A DNA stretch of 35,532 nucleotides from contig JAKCWW010005664.1 of assembly GCA_026260175.1 (NCBI GenBank), positions 1 to 35,532 of the forward strand. The letters run 5' to 3'. Under the pieces are notes generated by a model. The model saw only the letters and a list, made by a program, of their open reading frames with translations. It was not told the origin of the DNA and did no database searches. The stretch's first letter is position 1. Every line of letters starts with the position of its first letter. Origin of the DNA: Reticulitermes lucifugus (taxonomy: Eukaryota > Arthropoda > Insecta > Blattodea > Rhinotermitidae). Made by a program: the position numbers and the translations under genes. Below are positions 21,750 through 31,600 of the stretch, in pieces.

Positions 21750-22834
21750 TATTTCGCTAGTATAGCAATAATGCTGATAACTGTAACACTTTATATTCTT
21801 AGTTATTACCTCCTGTTTTTCTTACATGCCGGGCGTCGTCCTATGTCAGGTCGGACTTCACTGCCATATAGATACGTCTTCCGACTTTACTTAAATGCAA
21901 GCTTTGGGACACTTTCCCTGTTATTAATCAGAATTGTGCCATAACCCCGGAGGCACAAGACCGCTAATACTGGAGCATGCCGGTGGGCACGACTGTGACT
22001 TACTTGCATCTAGCTCCAGTGCTCACAATCCCTCTGCTTAAGCACCATTCTATGAAGACGTATGGGCGAATGAATGTAATAAAATAACGCATTATTGAAC
22101 TCCTCTCTACAGGGTGTGAGTGGTTAGCTTTTGAGTCTGGCCGCTTTATATTCGGATTAAGTCTGGAAATGGTGAAGGAAAAAATAAGTTTATGTTTTCA
22201 TCTTGGGTTGAAAGTCAGACCTACTTAGTCAGTCACTTTACTGAGATATATCGACAAATTAAATCGATATGAAACTAAACTTACGAATATTAATAATGTA
22301 TTTCAAATGTATTTGTTATTTACCGTACATCAAATCTGTAATTTAATTTTCGGGCTAAATCCGGGAGAGTTGCCGCTTGCGGACGGAAACAGCATTTTTA
22401 GTTCGGTGGGTTCCGTTGATTCTGTTTAGATCGCAGGACGTGTGCTTGTTCAGCGAGCCTAGAAAGGTGTTTGTTAGCGTGCGCATTAAAAATCGGCGCT
22501 GTTTCGTGCGACTTATGACTGATTTTATGCAGCGAGCATATTAATGCTTAGCTTGAAATTTTTTATTCTTTATACAATGTGTTTTAAGTTAGTTCCAAAC
22601 TGTGTAACTGTGAAGTCACAGTACATTAGATGCTTCCAAAGCTGTTTATCTTGCCCTTACGTTGTGACACGGCCAAGGTTTTTATTCGGTTCAGCAAATA
22701 GTAGGGTAGGACACTATCGTCGAGGACTATGAGAGAGACGCGGCAGAAAATTAAGGACGAGATGCGGTAGAAAACACTCCATATCTTTTTTACGTATCCA
22801 GCATTCAGTAATTCCTTAGTTTGTCTTGGCGATA
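21750..22834. other. No recognisable gene
   Basis: A CpG-richer segment at about 22360..22520 (CGGGCTAAATCCGGG, GCTTGCGGACGG, GTGCGCATTAAAAATCGGCG) stands out in otherwise AT-rich DNA and could be an untranslated exon or promoter. Nothing specific supports that. Confidence 0.35.
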
Positions 22835-22985
22835 GGTCAACAGCCTCCTCCAAAGCGAGTTCTCCACAGAGTGCGAGCTTATGTTTCTTCTTTATAGTTC
22901 TGTCTTCTCTTTTCCTTAACGTCATCCAGTGGCTGCTCACGTCTTCATCCCCGTCTTCTTTTCCCTTTTATCTTCTCTTCAATAA
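22835..22985 (-). pseudogene. Non-LTR retrotransposon RT, 3' end fragment
   Basis: The minus strand carries the same tail as the copies at 4905, 10995 and 27640: an Arg/Lys-rich segment, a DDV/LKEKR-type helix, then TLWRTRFGGG. The reading shifts frame more than once. It keeps only the last 50 or so codons of the RT ORF, as expected for a 5'-truncated LINE insertion. Confidence 0.75.
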
Positions 22986-23398
22986 CGTTTTATACAAGGC
23001 GTTTTAGCTGATCTTCCAACTACGTTGAAGCTGTGTTTCCATAAATGACGCTAAGGGCCAAGTTCCTGTTTTTACAGATTTTATTATAGCTTGCTCACTT
23101 CTCAAGTTTTCCACTGAGTACAAAAGAAAAGGCAACGTGAATGGAGGCCACTGGAGCAAGGAAACCTCAGGCAGGCAGTTCGAAGGTTACAAATATTAAA
23201 CACCGTTTAGGGAAGCAGAATACTCTTAAGGTATATCAGTGATAATCTTAAAAGAAGACTGGAATCGAATTTTAGAAATTTAGAATAAGAATTAGACAGA
23301 GGACCAAAGCTGGTGAAAGAGGAAAGTGGAAAAATATTTATTGTTTCTTAGTTTATTTAGCGACGGTTTCATTAGCAAGGGTTATACAGCTGCGAAGT
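22986..23398. other. No recognisable gene
   Basis: I see no exon and no recognised repeat in this interval. Confidence 0.4.
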
Positions 23399-23640
23399 CG
23401 ATCTCGGTGGCCTTGTGGTCTAAGGCGTAGGTCGATTTTATCGCGGTTTCGAATCCCGCTGAGGGCATGGATGTTCGTCTCTTGTGTTTGTTGTGTGCTG
23501 TGTAGGTAGCGGCCTCTGCGACCAGCTGATCAGTCGTTCAGAGGAGTCCTACTGGGTGTGTGTGTCTAATTGTGTGTGATCTAGAAACCTGAAAAAAAAG
23601 AGGCGACCTAGGCCTGATTTGGGCTGTAGCGCCACAGACA
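23399..23640 (+). mobile_element. tRNA-derived SINE, family A
   Basis: The A-box region GGCCTTGTGGTCTAAGG lies at 23409..23425 and the B box GGTTTCGAATCCC at about 23445..23457. The body has GGATGTTCGTCTCTTGTG and GTAGCGGCCTCTGCG, and the 3' end has GCGACCTAGGCCTGATTTGG. It matches the copies at 5930 and 9503. Confidence 0.87.
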
Positions 23641-23678
23641 AAAATACAGTTGCGAAGGGATGGATAATTAATGAATAA

Positions 23679-23850
23679 TGAATTGGAAAGGAGGTGGAAG
23701 GAAGCTGTAGTCGTCTAATATTAAGTACTATCCCAGCACTCGCCTTGAGGGGAACACCCATAATCCTCAGGACCCAGGTCTCCTCGTTGAGATTTCAAAT
23801 TTGTACCTCCGATATACCAACCAGGACTGCTGCACGCTCGACAGATATTC
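23679..23850 (+). repeat. Repeat F, copy 2
   Basis: Related in order and wording to the segment at 20081..20240, and placed just 3' of a family A SINE. Its 3' part has worn ACCCAGGTCTCC and ACCAACCAGGACTGCTGCACG strings like the tail of a tRNA-like element read backwards. The boundaries are uncertain. Confidence 0.45.
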
Positions 23851-24370
23851 AGTTAAGAAGGAATGGAGATGGAGGAATGAATGAAGGAAGGGTCAAAGAA
23901 GGAATTTCTAATGTATATACGTAAATCCTTTGGACTGCTGAATTTCAGCGTGAAACAGTGGCTGTGTTTTATTCGAAATTCTGTCTGCTCACGTATTATT
24001 CCTGGCTGGATAGACGAGATGCACTGTACTTGATAACTGTCACCCCTCAGAGTCCTTACAAATTGCATCGCCGGGTTCATGCTTTATCATGTCATCCTAC
24101 ACCACCTGCCATCCCAGCTGTCGCTTTCCGTGCTCATGAAACTTGCCTGTGAATGTATCTCTGTTGAAATAACCTAAGCTTCTTTTTATATAGTTTCCTC
24201 TTGTACCTAAATATATGCAGGTTTGCATTTGTTGGTTTCGTAACTCTCGACTTATGTTAAGCATGTTTCAGTGTGTTACTTTTCATAAACAATGGTGGAG
24301 TGTTTCAATTGTGAACACTTAGGGTTACTAGGCATCTGGACATTATTCATGGTCTTAGTGTTCGAGAACA

Positions 24371-24405
24371 CAACTTTTTGGAAACTGGATACTTTGCTTC
24401 CTCAG
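24371..24405 (-). repeat. Repeat E, second hammerhead-like hairpin copy
   Basis: The minus strand has CTGAGGAAGC (complement ends at 24405) and, about 20 bases later, TTTCC followed by a degraded GAAAC. GGAA and TTCC could pair. The surrounding CTTCCTCAGGTGAAACGG resembles the segment at 14590..14606. It is too decayed to be a working ribozyme. Confidence 0.4.
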
Positions 24406-24568
24406 GTGAAACGGTCGTGGAACGTCTAGTCAGATGTATCTGTTCAGAGGACCAGTGATTGGGAGTAGACCCAGTTCCTGAAAGTTGTATTCTTTTGTGA
24501 ACATGGAACGATGGACAAAGCACAGCAATCGAGTGGTTGTAAGAATAAAATACGGCTACCCACTTCTC

Positions 24569-24593
24569 CTGCCTCTCTCTCTCTCTCTCTCTT
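24569..24593. repeat. (CT)n microsatellite
   Basis: About ten CT dinucleotides in a row. Confidence 0.9.
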
Positions 24594-24721
24594 TGCCTGT
24601 CTATTACTCATATCTCTGCTCATACACTGGAATAAATATTATAATTAAATTGTCTAAAGTCACGCAACATATTGACGCTTTTCGTTATCGTTTGAACAAA
24701 TAATGGCAGCTGGAATAACGT

Positions 24722-24915
24722 AGGCAGTATACTGACTACGGGCTAGATTATCCGGGGTTCGATTACCGGCAGTAAGTGGTATCTCTTCCTGAAAACGTCC
24801 ACACCTTCTGTGGGTCCACCCAGCCTCCTGTTCAATGGATTCCGAGGGTCTTTCCCCGGGGGTTAAGTGGCCGCCGCGTGAGGCTTATCACTCACCTAAT
24901 ATAGTACCAAGGTTA
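24722..24915 (+). mobile_element. tRNA-derived SINE, family B
   Basis: The B box GGGTTCGATTACC lies at about 24755..24767 with a worn A box upstream (TACTGACTACGGGCTAG). The body ATCTCTTCCTGAAAACGTCC and GTGGGTCCACCCAGCC matches the copies at 29961 and 2860. GGTTAAGTGGCCG near 24860 is also shared with the copy at 29961. Confidence 0.8.
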
Positions 24916-26481
24916 AGAATAAGTGCAGCTATTCTTCCAGTCGCCCTATGTGTACAACAACAACTTTGTGTACAAATAATAAGTTGCGGTGACCCATACA
25001 TTTGACTTCTTTCTGTAGACTTTCTTTTTTAGTTAAGAACACATAATCAGCTCTGTTTCTATCTTCATGTACAATATATGTATAAACACAGTGTGGTGTT
25101 TGTGTTTTTACCTGAAAATGTGACACTGGGAGAAGTCAAATTACACGTCATCTAAATAACGCACGCTCGACACAAAACTTTGGGCTTACAGATCATAAGG
25201 TATAAGGTTTGAGGTTCTCCCGGAGGTGGCCATGGAAAATACTCCGTTATTGGTTGGCAGTAATGGAGTTTGGTTAAAAGGTGTCAATGTTTTGGAGCAG
25301 TGTGCTTCCTGTATTATCTATCCTGGAGAAGGATGCAGTAGGTTCCTCTTATATATTTATATTCGCCCACCGAACTCAGAGCGTCACATCCCTGAAGACA
25401 CTCTTTCTCAGATTTCATGTTTATTTGCAGTGTTTTGGGAACAAGAAAATTTAAACACTTAAATTATGTAACACCAGTTATTTTACAAAATACGGGATAA
25501 AATACTGCAAAAACTGTCTTTATACAAAATCAGAACATTGAGTTCCCTTCTTCTCCATTATAGTACCAGCCACTTGTCCGTAATAAATGAGCACCATAAT
25601 ATGCATGCGCTAGGCAACAAGTCGGCAAGTTCCTTATTTTTAACAAAGTAAACCCAAGAGTTAATTTCATCTATTGGAGTGCTGCTGTTTGGTCGTGTTA
25701 TGTACTAGATTCTCCACTATTTCTTCTGCCTCAGTGCGTATCTCACATATAAACAGTTACTAACCCACTCACTCAACCCAAGTATATTATGAAGGCGGTC
25801 ATAATTTCAACACCAAGCTGATACATGTGGGCTGTGACTGATGCCTAATGTGGATCATGCGGCGATACGCACTTTTCCCTCGTTCGCTTTTATCATTGAG
25901 TTGAGATGCAGCCAATGTGCTGGTCGAAGTCTTCTCTGGTCCTGCAAGAGCCTTTGCTCGCTTCCTACTTTATTTGAAGTCATTTTGTTTAGTCATGAAA
26001 GGAGAATTACACATGGAGACTGTGTGTTTCCCGGCTGCCTATCTCCGTTTCAAAGACATCTAAGGGAAAAAATTGTCACTACATTTCTTTAATAATGGTG
26101 TTGTTAGAACACTTATCACACATGTTTCATTATCTGACAAATCTTTTCGTCGATTATGTCTATGTGGGATATAAATCTTAAAACATTCGTAATTTCTGTA
26201 TCGTGTAAGTGCAGGCAAAATTTGACCCTATCCAAATACATGCCCTGGAAGCTAAACGCAAATATATTCAAGTGATTGTCCTTGTGACTTATAGATGGCG
26301 ATAATGGAGGCAGAAATCACGTGAACTGGCGACATTTCTTAGTATAGGGAAGAGATGTTTCACTTCCTTCCACGTCAGTGTGACGAACGAAATGCATTCG
26401 TCTTATTGCTTTCAGTTATTATCTCTACATCGATGAATTTGCGTCCTACATTGTAACCACAAAAGTTGTGCTATTCAGTAA
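24916..26481. other. No recognisable gene
   Basis: Frames of 78-83 codons at 25226..25462 and 25841..26092 match nothing known to me. A single unit (CTGCCTCAGTGCGTATCTCA, about 25723) resembles the units of the tandem at 27138..27474. Confidence 0.4.
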
Positions 26482-26838
26482 TTATCGCCGAAATCCCGCG
26501 TACTTTCCCCACCTCTTCAGTAAGCTGTGTGCGTCGTGAAGGTTTCTCTTGATGCGCCTGGTTCTCTTAACACGATTGGCAGCATTGACTCCCTTCCTCA
26601 GCTTGTTGCGCGAGTTGTGAAGCTCCTTTTTCAAGAGTTTCGTTTGCTTATTGAAGTTCGCGCCAAATTTTCCCTTCTTCAGCATGTTGTGCATGTTCTG
26701 TAGCTGCTTGAAGGGTTTAATTTGCTTAACGTGATGTGCATTAATGTCTCTTTTTTGCAGTTTGGAAAGTCTGGGAAGCTCGATGTTATGATTCACGGAG
26801 AAGAACCGGGCATGATCAAGTCTTACCTGATATATACT
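26482..26838 (-). CDS. Very basic 27-residue-repeat protein, probable last exon
   Basis: The frame is open from just after a TGA (complement of 26839..26841) to a TAA at 26482. I do not recognise the family. The protein ends in repeats of about 27 residues starting LQNMHNMLKKG, LHNSRNKLRKG and LHDAHSLLKRW, with an earlier partial unit ending KQIKPFKQ. Shared positions are Leu 1, Leu 8, Lys/Arg 9-10, Gly 11, Ala-Asn near 15-16, and Lys/Arg-rich ends. There are about 30 Lys/Arg against 4 Asp/Glu. Codons differ between units, so the protein pattern is better kept than the DNA, which argues for selection. There is no convincing ATG. Acceptor-like sites precede 26826 (TATATATCAG, phase 0) and 26770 (CTTCCCAG, phase 2), so an upstream exon with a start or signal peptide is expected but was not found. 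No AATAAA was seen close downstream. Confidence 0.45.
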   Translation of the reverse strand, partial: SIYQVRLDHARFFSVNHNIELPRLSKLQKRDINAHHVKQIKPFKQLQNMHNMLKKGKFGANFNKQTKLLKKELHNSRNKLRKGVNAANRVKRTRRIKRNLHDAHSLLKRWGKYAGFRR

Positions 26839-27102
26839 TCAAGGATTTATTATTTTATTTTTTACGATCTTTGGAGTATGTACAACAATTGCTAGCATTT
26901 TTAAATCACAAGTTAACTTGCCTTACAAAACCACAAGCCTAACGTTCTTTGCCTCAGGAGCAGCATTTTTATTGCTGCTATTTATTTCAACCAATTCTGT
27001 CATCAGCAGTAATAAGATTATTTCTAATGTTTCTTTAAAACTGACGTTATAAGATTGCCTAGTATTTTAGCAACAGTCTTCGTCATTATACAATTCAGTT
27101 AT

Positions 27103-27128
27103 TGACAACAACAACAACAACAACAACA
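27103..27128. repeat. (AAC)n microsatellite
   Basis: About eight CAA/AAC triplets. The 95-codon frame beginning in it codes for poly-Thr only because of the repeat. Confidence 0.9.
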
Positions 27129-27137
27129 GCTTTACAA

Positions 27138-27474
27138 TTCTACGGCCTTAGTGCGTACTGCAAAACTATATCAATTATAAAATTTTTTCTTCGATTTCCG
27201 CGCGTAACTCAAATAGAAGCAATCTGTTGTGTTGTATGTCGGTGCTCAACTATTTACTGGGCCATAACATTCACATGCTTCCCCACGGCGTCTTTCATCG
27301 GTCAGCTCTTTTGTCGGAGAGCTACAGTGTGCTGTTGTTTTGTCCTACTATATGCTTTTGTCAACTCTTTCTTCGGCCTCAGTGTGTAACTCGCAAAGAA
27401 CACGGCATGTCTCAATGGTAAAATCTGTTGCTTTGACTTCAGCGCGTACCTCAAAGAGAACACATCAACAATGG
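27138..27474. repeat. Degenerate tandem repeat, about 60-bp period
   Basis: Clear units contain CGCGTAACTCAAATAGAA (about 27200), GTGTGTAACTCGCAAAGAAC (about 27382) and GCGCGTACCTCAAAGAGAAC (about 27442). A weaker one starts near 27138. The spacing between the last two is 60, and between the first two good ones it is about 183, or three times 61. A stray unit lies near 25723. The 64-, 67- and 95-codon frames here come from the repeat. Confidence 0.55.
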
Positions 27475-27639
27475 TGACCAGGAAGACGAAGTGCGACACA
27501 GTCACTCAGTCACTCACACAAAGGACAGTTAGAATAAACCGAACCAGATCTTCGAAGAGTGAAGGTGATCAAGATTAAATATAAATTTGAAAGGGGACAG
27601 TTACCTCTTGGAAAGTAGCCAGTGGAAAAAATATACTGG

Positions 27640-27960
27640 AGGTACAGGATAATGATCGAGTAGTTTTCATGAAAATAGTTTTGGGTATTGTACCACATCC
27701 TACATGCAATGAAAAGAAGGAAGGCTGACTGGATTGGCCACATCTTGAGTAGAAACTGCCTTCTAAAACACGTGATTGTAGGGAAGATAGAATGAAGGGT
27801 AGAAGTGACAGGAAGGCGAGGAAGAACACTAAGCAACTACCGGATGACCTTAAGGAAACGAGAAGATACTGGAGATTGAAAGAGGAGGCACTAGATTGCA
27901 CTCTTTGGCGCACTCGCTTTGGAAGAGGCTATGGAACTACCGTAAGACAGACTACGGAAT
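27640..27960 (+). pseudogene. Non-LTR retrotransposon RT, C-terminal fragment
   Basis: The plus strand keeps, with frameshifts, a KxxADWIGHxLSRNCLLKH-type segment (about 27710..27775). This is followed by a VTGRRG Gly/Arg segment, a DDLKETRRYWRLKEEALD helix (about 27840..27895) and TLWRTRFGRGYG at 27898..27933. A stop and a GAATGAATGAATG tail follow at about 27956. It is the best preserved 3' end of the family whose palm domain is at 10995..11846. The C-terminal region after the palm of such LINEs binds nucleic acid. Confidence 0.82.
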
Positions 27961-27969
27961 GAATGAATG

Positions 27970-29729
27970 TACCATATTTGCTGATAAATAACATGACTAG
28001 CCTCAGTTGGTCACACACGAGGGACAGTTTGAAAGGGTTTCTAATGTGCACGTAATATTCAGATTTAAAATTCTTGTTTGAAATATTAAATGAAGTAAAA
28101 GTGACGGAAATAACTTTTCAGGATTAGGCACAATCTTCACGTCAGAAGACGAATCCACAGAATGACAACCATATAGGCTACTATAAAGGAAATTATTACA
28201 GTACATTTTCAGAAATATGTCTTACATACTTCTTTGCCGGAAGCAGTAATTACGAAATCTTAAGGCACTGGCTATGGCTTCGTTGAAGATGTAGGAATTG
28301 CACCCCTAGCTGGTCAGTTGTGACGTTCTTTACTTAATAATTGCAGAAGCATTATATTTGCGGAATACTGTATTGATTATAAAGAACCTGTTTTATTGTT
28401 CTCTTAAATCTCTATCGAAACATTTTTCACTTCGATACATATCCAGAGATTTTCCTCGAGACAGTCGCAGAAACGCTGGCAGGTATTTGAATAAACTATA
28501 GGTTATTTTTAACCGAATATAGCCAAACTTTGAATGTTAAGACCGAGTTTAGTAACATTGCCCATTAAAAAATGTAATGAAAATCCATTTCGCGATTTTT
28601 AAGCTGTTATATGCGAATCGACAGACAAACGGGCGGTTGCAGCTGAACTACTGGGGGTATTTTGGCAATAGCTTTCTTTCGAACGCTCTGGCACACTGCA
28701 AGCTGCTTCTTTGATAGTGTAAGGCCAATTTATGATCTATGTAGCCCTGTAACTGTAGTGTGATTAGCTGTTCAACATTAAGCGCTAGCCGCATTAAATT
28801 AAATATTGAGATTTATGTGATATAAAAATAACGTCCTTGAAAATATAAATGATTATTATTTGGTTTTAATTATTTAAATATTTTGTCCAGGCTTTAACGA
28901 AGTTCGAATGTAGGCAGTTACCTGTATTCTGATAGCTTGACGCGATTAGTAAGAGCAGTGCCTGTGAAACATCAATACCTCTCAACCATACAGTACTCAC
29001 CTTCCCACTGTACGTATATCCTGCTTTTATACGCGAGGGTCTGATTATCAAGTCGTGGTACTCTTACTACATTTGTAGAGCGGGAAAGGAACCCACCTTC
29101 AGTCGAATATTATGATCACGCCCTGTTATGATTTGAACGACATGTCGCGTAAGATATAAGGTCAATATTAATTTCATATCTACAGTCATTTTTGTAAACA
29201 TTTTGTGTGTTGACAGGTTCCAGAACACAGTGAAAGTTGGTCCTAAGTCTGTGCTTGAATTCTGGTAATTCTTTACATGAATGGGACACACGATATCTGT
29301 ACCATAAACTTATGATAGTGTAGCATATGTATTAAATATGCTGTGTTGTTCAAAATGCTTGTGGAAATAATTTTTGACCAAAAGCCTTCGAAAATGATCC
29401 CAGGATCAAAGCTTGCCGGCCTCATAATGGTATATTCGATGGTCATTATTGAAATTGTCTGAGCATAAATATTTCTTCATACTTGTCTAATTTTTTGATG
29501 CAAGAAGCCTTGCAATAATCTTGTCCTCAGTTATCAAAGCTATTTACTACATTAAATATTTCGAAACCTCTGCATAGTAGGAGACAGTACCTTTAAGCAG
29601 GCTGTTGGGGCAAAGATAGCTTAATTTGTTCACCGTCGTGTATAACTTTCATGCGTATTTTGAAAGATTTTATTTTGCTTACAATAATTAATATCTGTTA
29701 CTGAAGACGATAAATTTCAGTGTACTTAC
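27970..29729. other. No recognisable gene
   Basis: I searched the minus strand here for the second half of the Ly6 domain (an RDC or RGC box, a Tyr-Cys-Cys box and a Cys-Asn ending) and did not find it. Frames are 74 codons or less. A phrase near 28620 (CGACAGACAAACGGGCGG) looks like part of a repeat of the D type, but I cannot align it further. Confidence 0.4.
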
Positions 29730-29863
29730 GATGCAGTAAATATGCTCTTCTTCCGGACATTCTTGGAGATTTTGCGAAGTGAAGTTGATGCATGGTGTAA
29801 TGGAACCAACGCCTTCTGTGTACTCTCCGCAGCGATAGCATCGCAACCCCGTTGATGGCACCA
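29730..29863 (-). CDS. Internal exon of a Ly6/uPAR (three-finger) domain protein
   Basis: A 134-base exon between an acceptor ending TTATATGTTACAG and the donor GTAAGTACAC. It enters in phase 1 and leaves in phase 0, encoding 44 full codons. The peptide starts VPSTGLRCYRCGEYTEG and has cysteines at residues 8, 11, 24, 35 and 43, plus an Asn-Phe-Thr glycosylation site at 26-28. LRCYxC followed by about 12 residues to the next Cys is the classic start of a Ly6 domain. These domains fold as three disulphide-stapled fingers, usually in secreted or GPI-anchored proteins. In insects they act in septate junctions, sleep and channel regulation, among other roles. Five of the usual ten cysteines are here; the rest should be in a downstream exon at lower coordinates, possibly outside the window. 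The signal-peptide exon should lie at higher coordinates. Neither was identified, so the particular gene cannot be named. Confidence 0.82.
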
Positions 29864-29960
29864 CTGTAACATATAAACAATATTTCAAGTCACCAAAATT
29901 TTGTTCTCAGTGAAGGAATTGTTGAAATTTTTGTTGGAAATTTGGCAATGTAATCGAAAC

Positions 29961-30258
29961 GGGATACTTCAGTTAGTACAGTGACTAGGCTAAGGATGTA
30001 CGACCGATTATTTCTGGTTCGATTCCCGATGGGGGTAAGAGACTTCTGTCTTATTTAAAACGTCCTGAGTGGCTTTGGCCTTCAGCCATCTTCCTCTTTA
30101 TTTTGCACCGGTGTCTGTTTCACTGGAGGTAAGTGGCCGGGAAGCGTACCTGATGATTCAGCGTCCTCTAGTGCAGAGTCTAAGACTGAAAGGAGGCGTT
30201 GCTTGACTCCTCCATATGCCTTCATGGCATGCAGAGGGACAACTTTACTTTCATTACA
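29961..30258 (+). mobile_element. tRNA-derived SINE, family B, longest copy
   Basis: The head TTAGTACAGTGACTAGGCTA is followed by the B box TGGTTCGATTCCC (30014..30026). The body carries AGAGACTTCTGTCTTATTTA, GGTAAGTGGCCGGGAAGCG and a 3' end TCCATATGCCTTCATGGC followed by AGAGGGACAACTT. The copies at 2860, 17012, 21483 and 24722 share parts of this order. It lies about 100 bases upstream of the Ly6 exon acceptor, inside the presumed intron. Confidence 0.85.
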
Positions 30259-30512
30259 TTCGCCTTTCTACCTGCACCCAACGTGTGAAATAATATTAAG
30301 GTGCTTATATTAGCGCTTATGTTGTAAAATTTCGACGGCTATGTAATTCAATTACTAACCCTGGCTGTGCGCCCTATCGTGTTTAACGGAAGTGCTACCA
30401 ACGTCCATATATCTATTAGATACACCTTGTGTGTACCCCGGTTTCCTTCCTGCCATACTGACGTCCTTTCTATTCTGGCCCGGTTATGTACCGCCAGTCC
30501 ATGACCGGTACA

Positions 30513-30601
30513 TATAAGCAGTAGAGCGGTCTATGTCCACTCTGTTTTGTCGCTAGGCAGTCGACGTAACGTGATTACCACGCATAGCTACAGCGGTAAG
30601 T
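30513..30601 (+). promoter_or_regulatory. Possible core promoter and first-exon donor
   Basis: TATAAG lies at 30513..30518 in GGTACATATAAGCAG. A pyrimidine-rich start-like stretch (TCCACTCTG) follows about 26 bases later, near 30537..30545. A good splice donor, CAGCG followed by GTAAGTG, starts at 30596. The three signals are in the right order and spacing for a short untranslated exon on the plus strand. They could equally be the inside of an old LTR, and each signal alone is common by chance. Confidence 0.25.
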
Positions 30602-31289
30602 GATAAAATATAACCCATGTGCTGCTAGGGGTCTTTATATTTTAGAGTCTAAATTAAATCGTAAGTCATAACATTCAGGGTAAATACTGAAGATGTATGT
30701 GACATTACACTCTGCGTTATGTTAAATATATTGTGAGAAGTTAAAACTGTAATAGGCCCGTTTTACAAGAATTGAAGTAGAAAAGTAGAAGGAGAGAATA
30801 GCTTCAATATTAAGTGAAAGACAGCAGGTTTGGATATGCAAGTTTGTCCTTAGATTCACATAACCTAGGGGTGGATAAATTTTCATCGCGCCGTCATTAA
30901 AATGCATTCCGCCAAGTAAAGAAGGCAAGCTTTTCAAAATAGTTCGACTTGTGTCACGTTTCATGCATAATACATAAACTGTTTGCATGCTTGTGGCGCA
31001 ACGAGGAAGTAAAATAGGACATGAAATTAATGAAAAAGGAAGCTTTTTTTATTTAATCGTAGCATTTGTAAATACGTTATTTGTAATTAAGAGTTAGGAA
31101 GCCAGTTATTGAAAAGTTAACTTCAAAAATGTACAGAAAATTAAAAATTCAATAGTTGCATTTTATTACAAAAATTGCACTTATTAAGAAGTGTGAGACG
31201 TAAGACTGTAAACTGCTGTCCAGTGGTGCATAGTAATAGGGAATGGTACTGCTCTTGAGCAGGCCTTGCAAAAGTTTTATGTTAGGCAC
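30602..31289. other. No recognisable gene
   Basis: AT-rich sequence. The 88-codon minus-strand frame at 30722..30988 is unsupported. Confidence 0.4.
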
Positions 31290-31600
31290 GTTGGCGAAGC
31301 TATGAAAACCTACTACTAGCTTTATTATATCTGCTTATCTGCCTGCCTGTCCGTCTGTCCGTCCACCTGGAATAGCTCGAGTCTCAGTGGACAGACTTTC
31401 GTGAAATTTCGTACTTGGTGTAGAGAAAATTCCAGTTTTTTTAAAATCGGACAAAAATATCAGGCACTTTACTTGAAGACGTAAGTGCGTTTATTAAAAT
31501 ATCTCGCTGAATTATTATTGGAATGAGAAAAATTTCGGATAAAGTTGCAGAGAAAATAACAGACATTTCTTATCAAGTGATTTTTTTTTGAAAGTCGTAC
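31290..31600 (+). repeat. Dispersed repeat D, diverged partial copy
   Basis: Keeps TCTGCCTGCCTGTCCGTCTG, a core CAGTGGACAGACTTTCGTGA, CACTTTACTTGAAGACGTAA and TCGCTGAATTATTATTGGAA in the same order as the copies at 15571 and 20911. The terminal hairpin is lost and the 3' third does not align. It looks like a related subfamily. Confidence 0.7.

Noticed and set aside
22626..22940. 104-codon minus-strand frame
   Set aside because: Its N-terminal half is an out-of-frame reading of the RT 3' fragment, and the rest has no support.
27102..27389. 95-codon frame starting with poly-Thr
   Set aside because: Produced by an AAC microsatellite and the degenerate 60-bp tandem.
26482..29863. Joining the Ly6 exon to the basic-repeat frame as one gene
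   Set aside because: The phases could fit (phase 0 into 26826), but the second half of the Ly6 domain would be missing, so separate genes are more likely.
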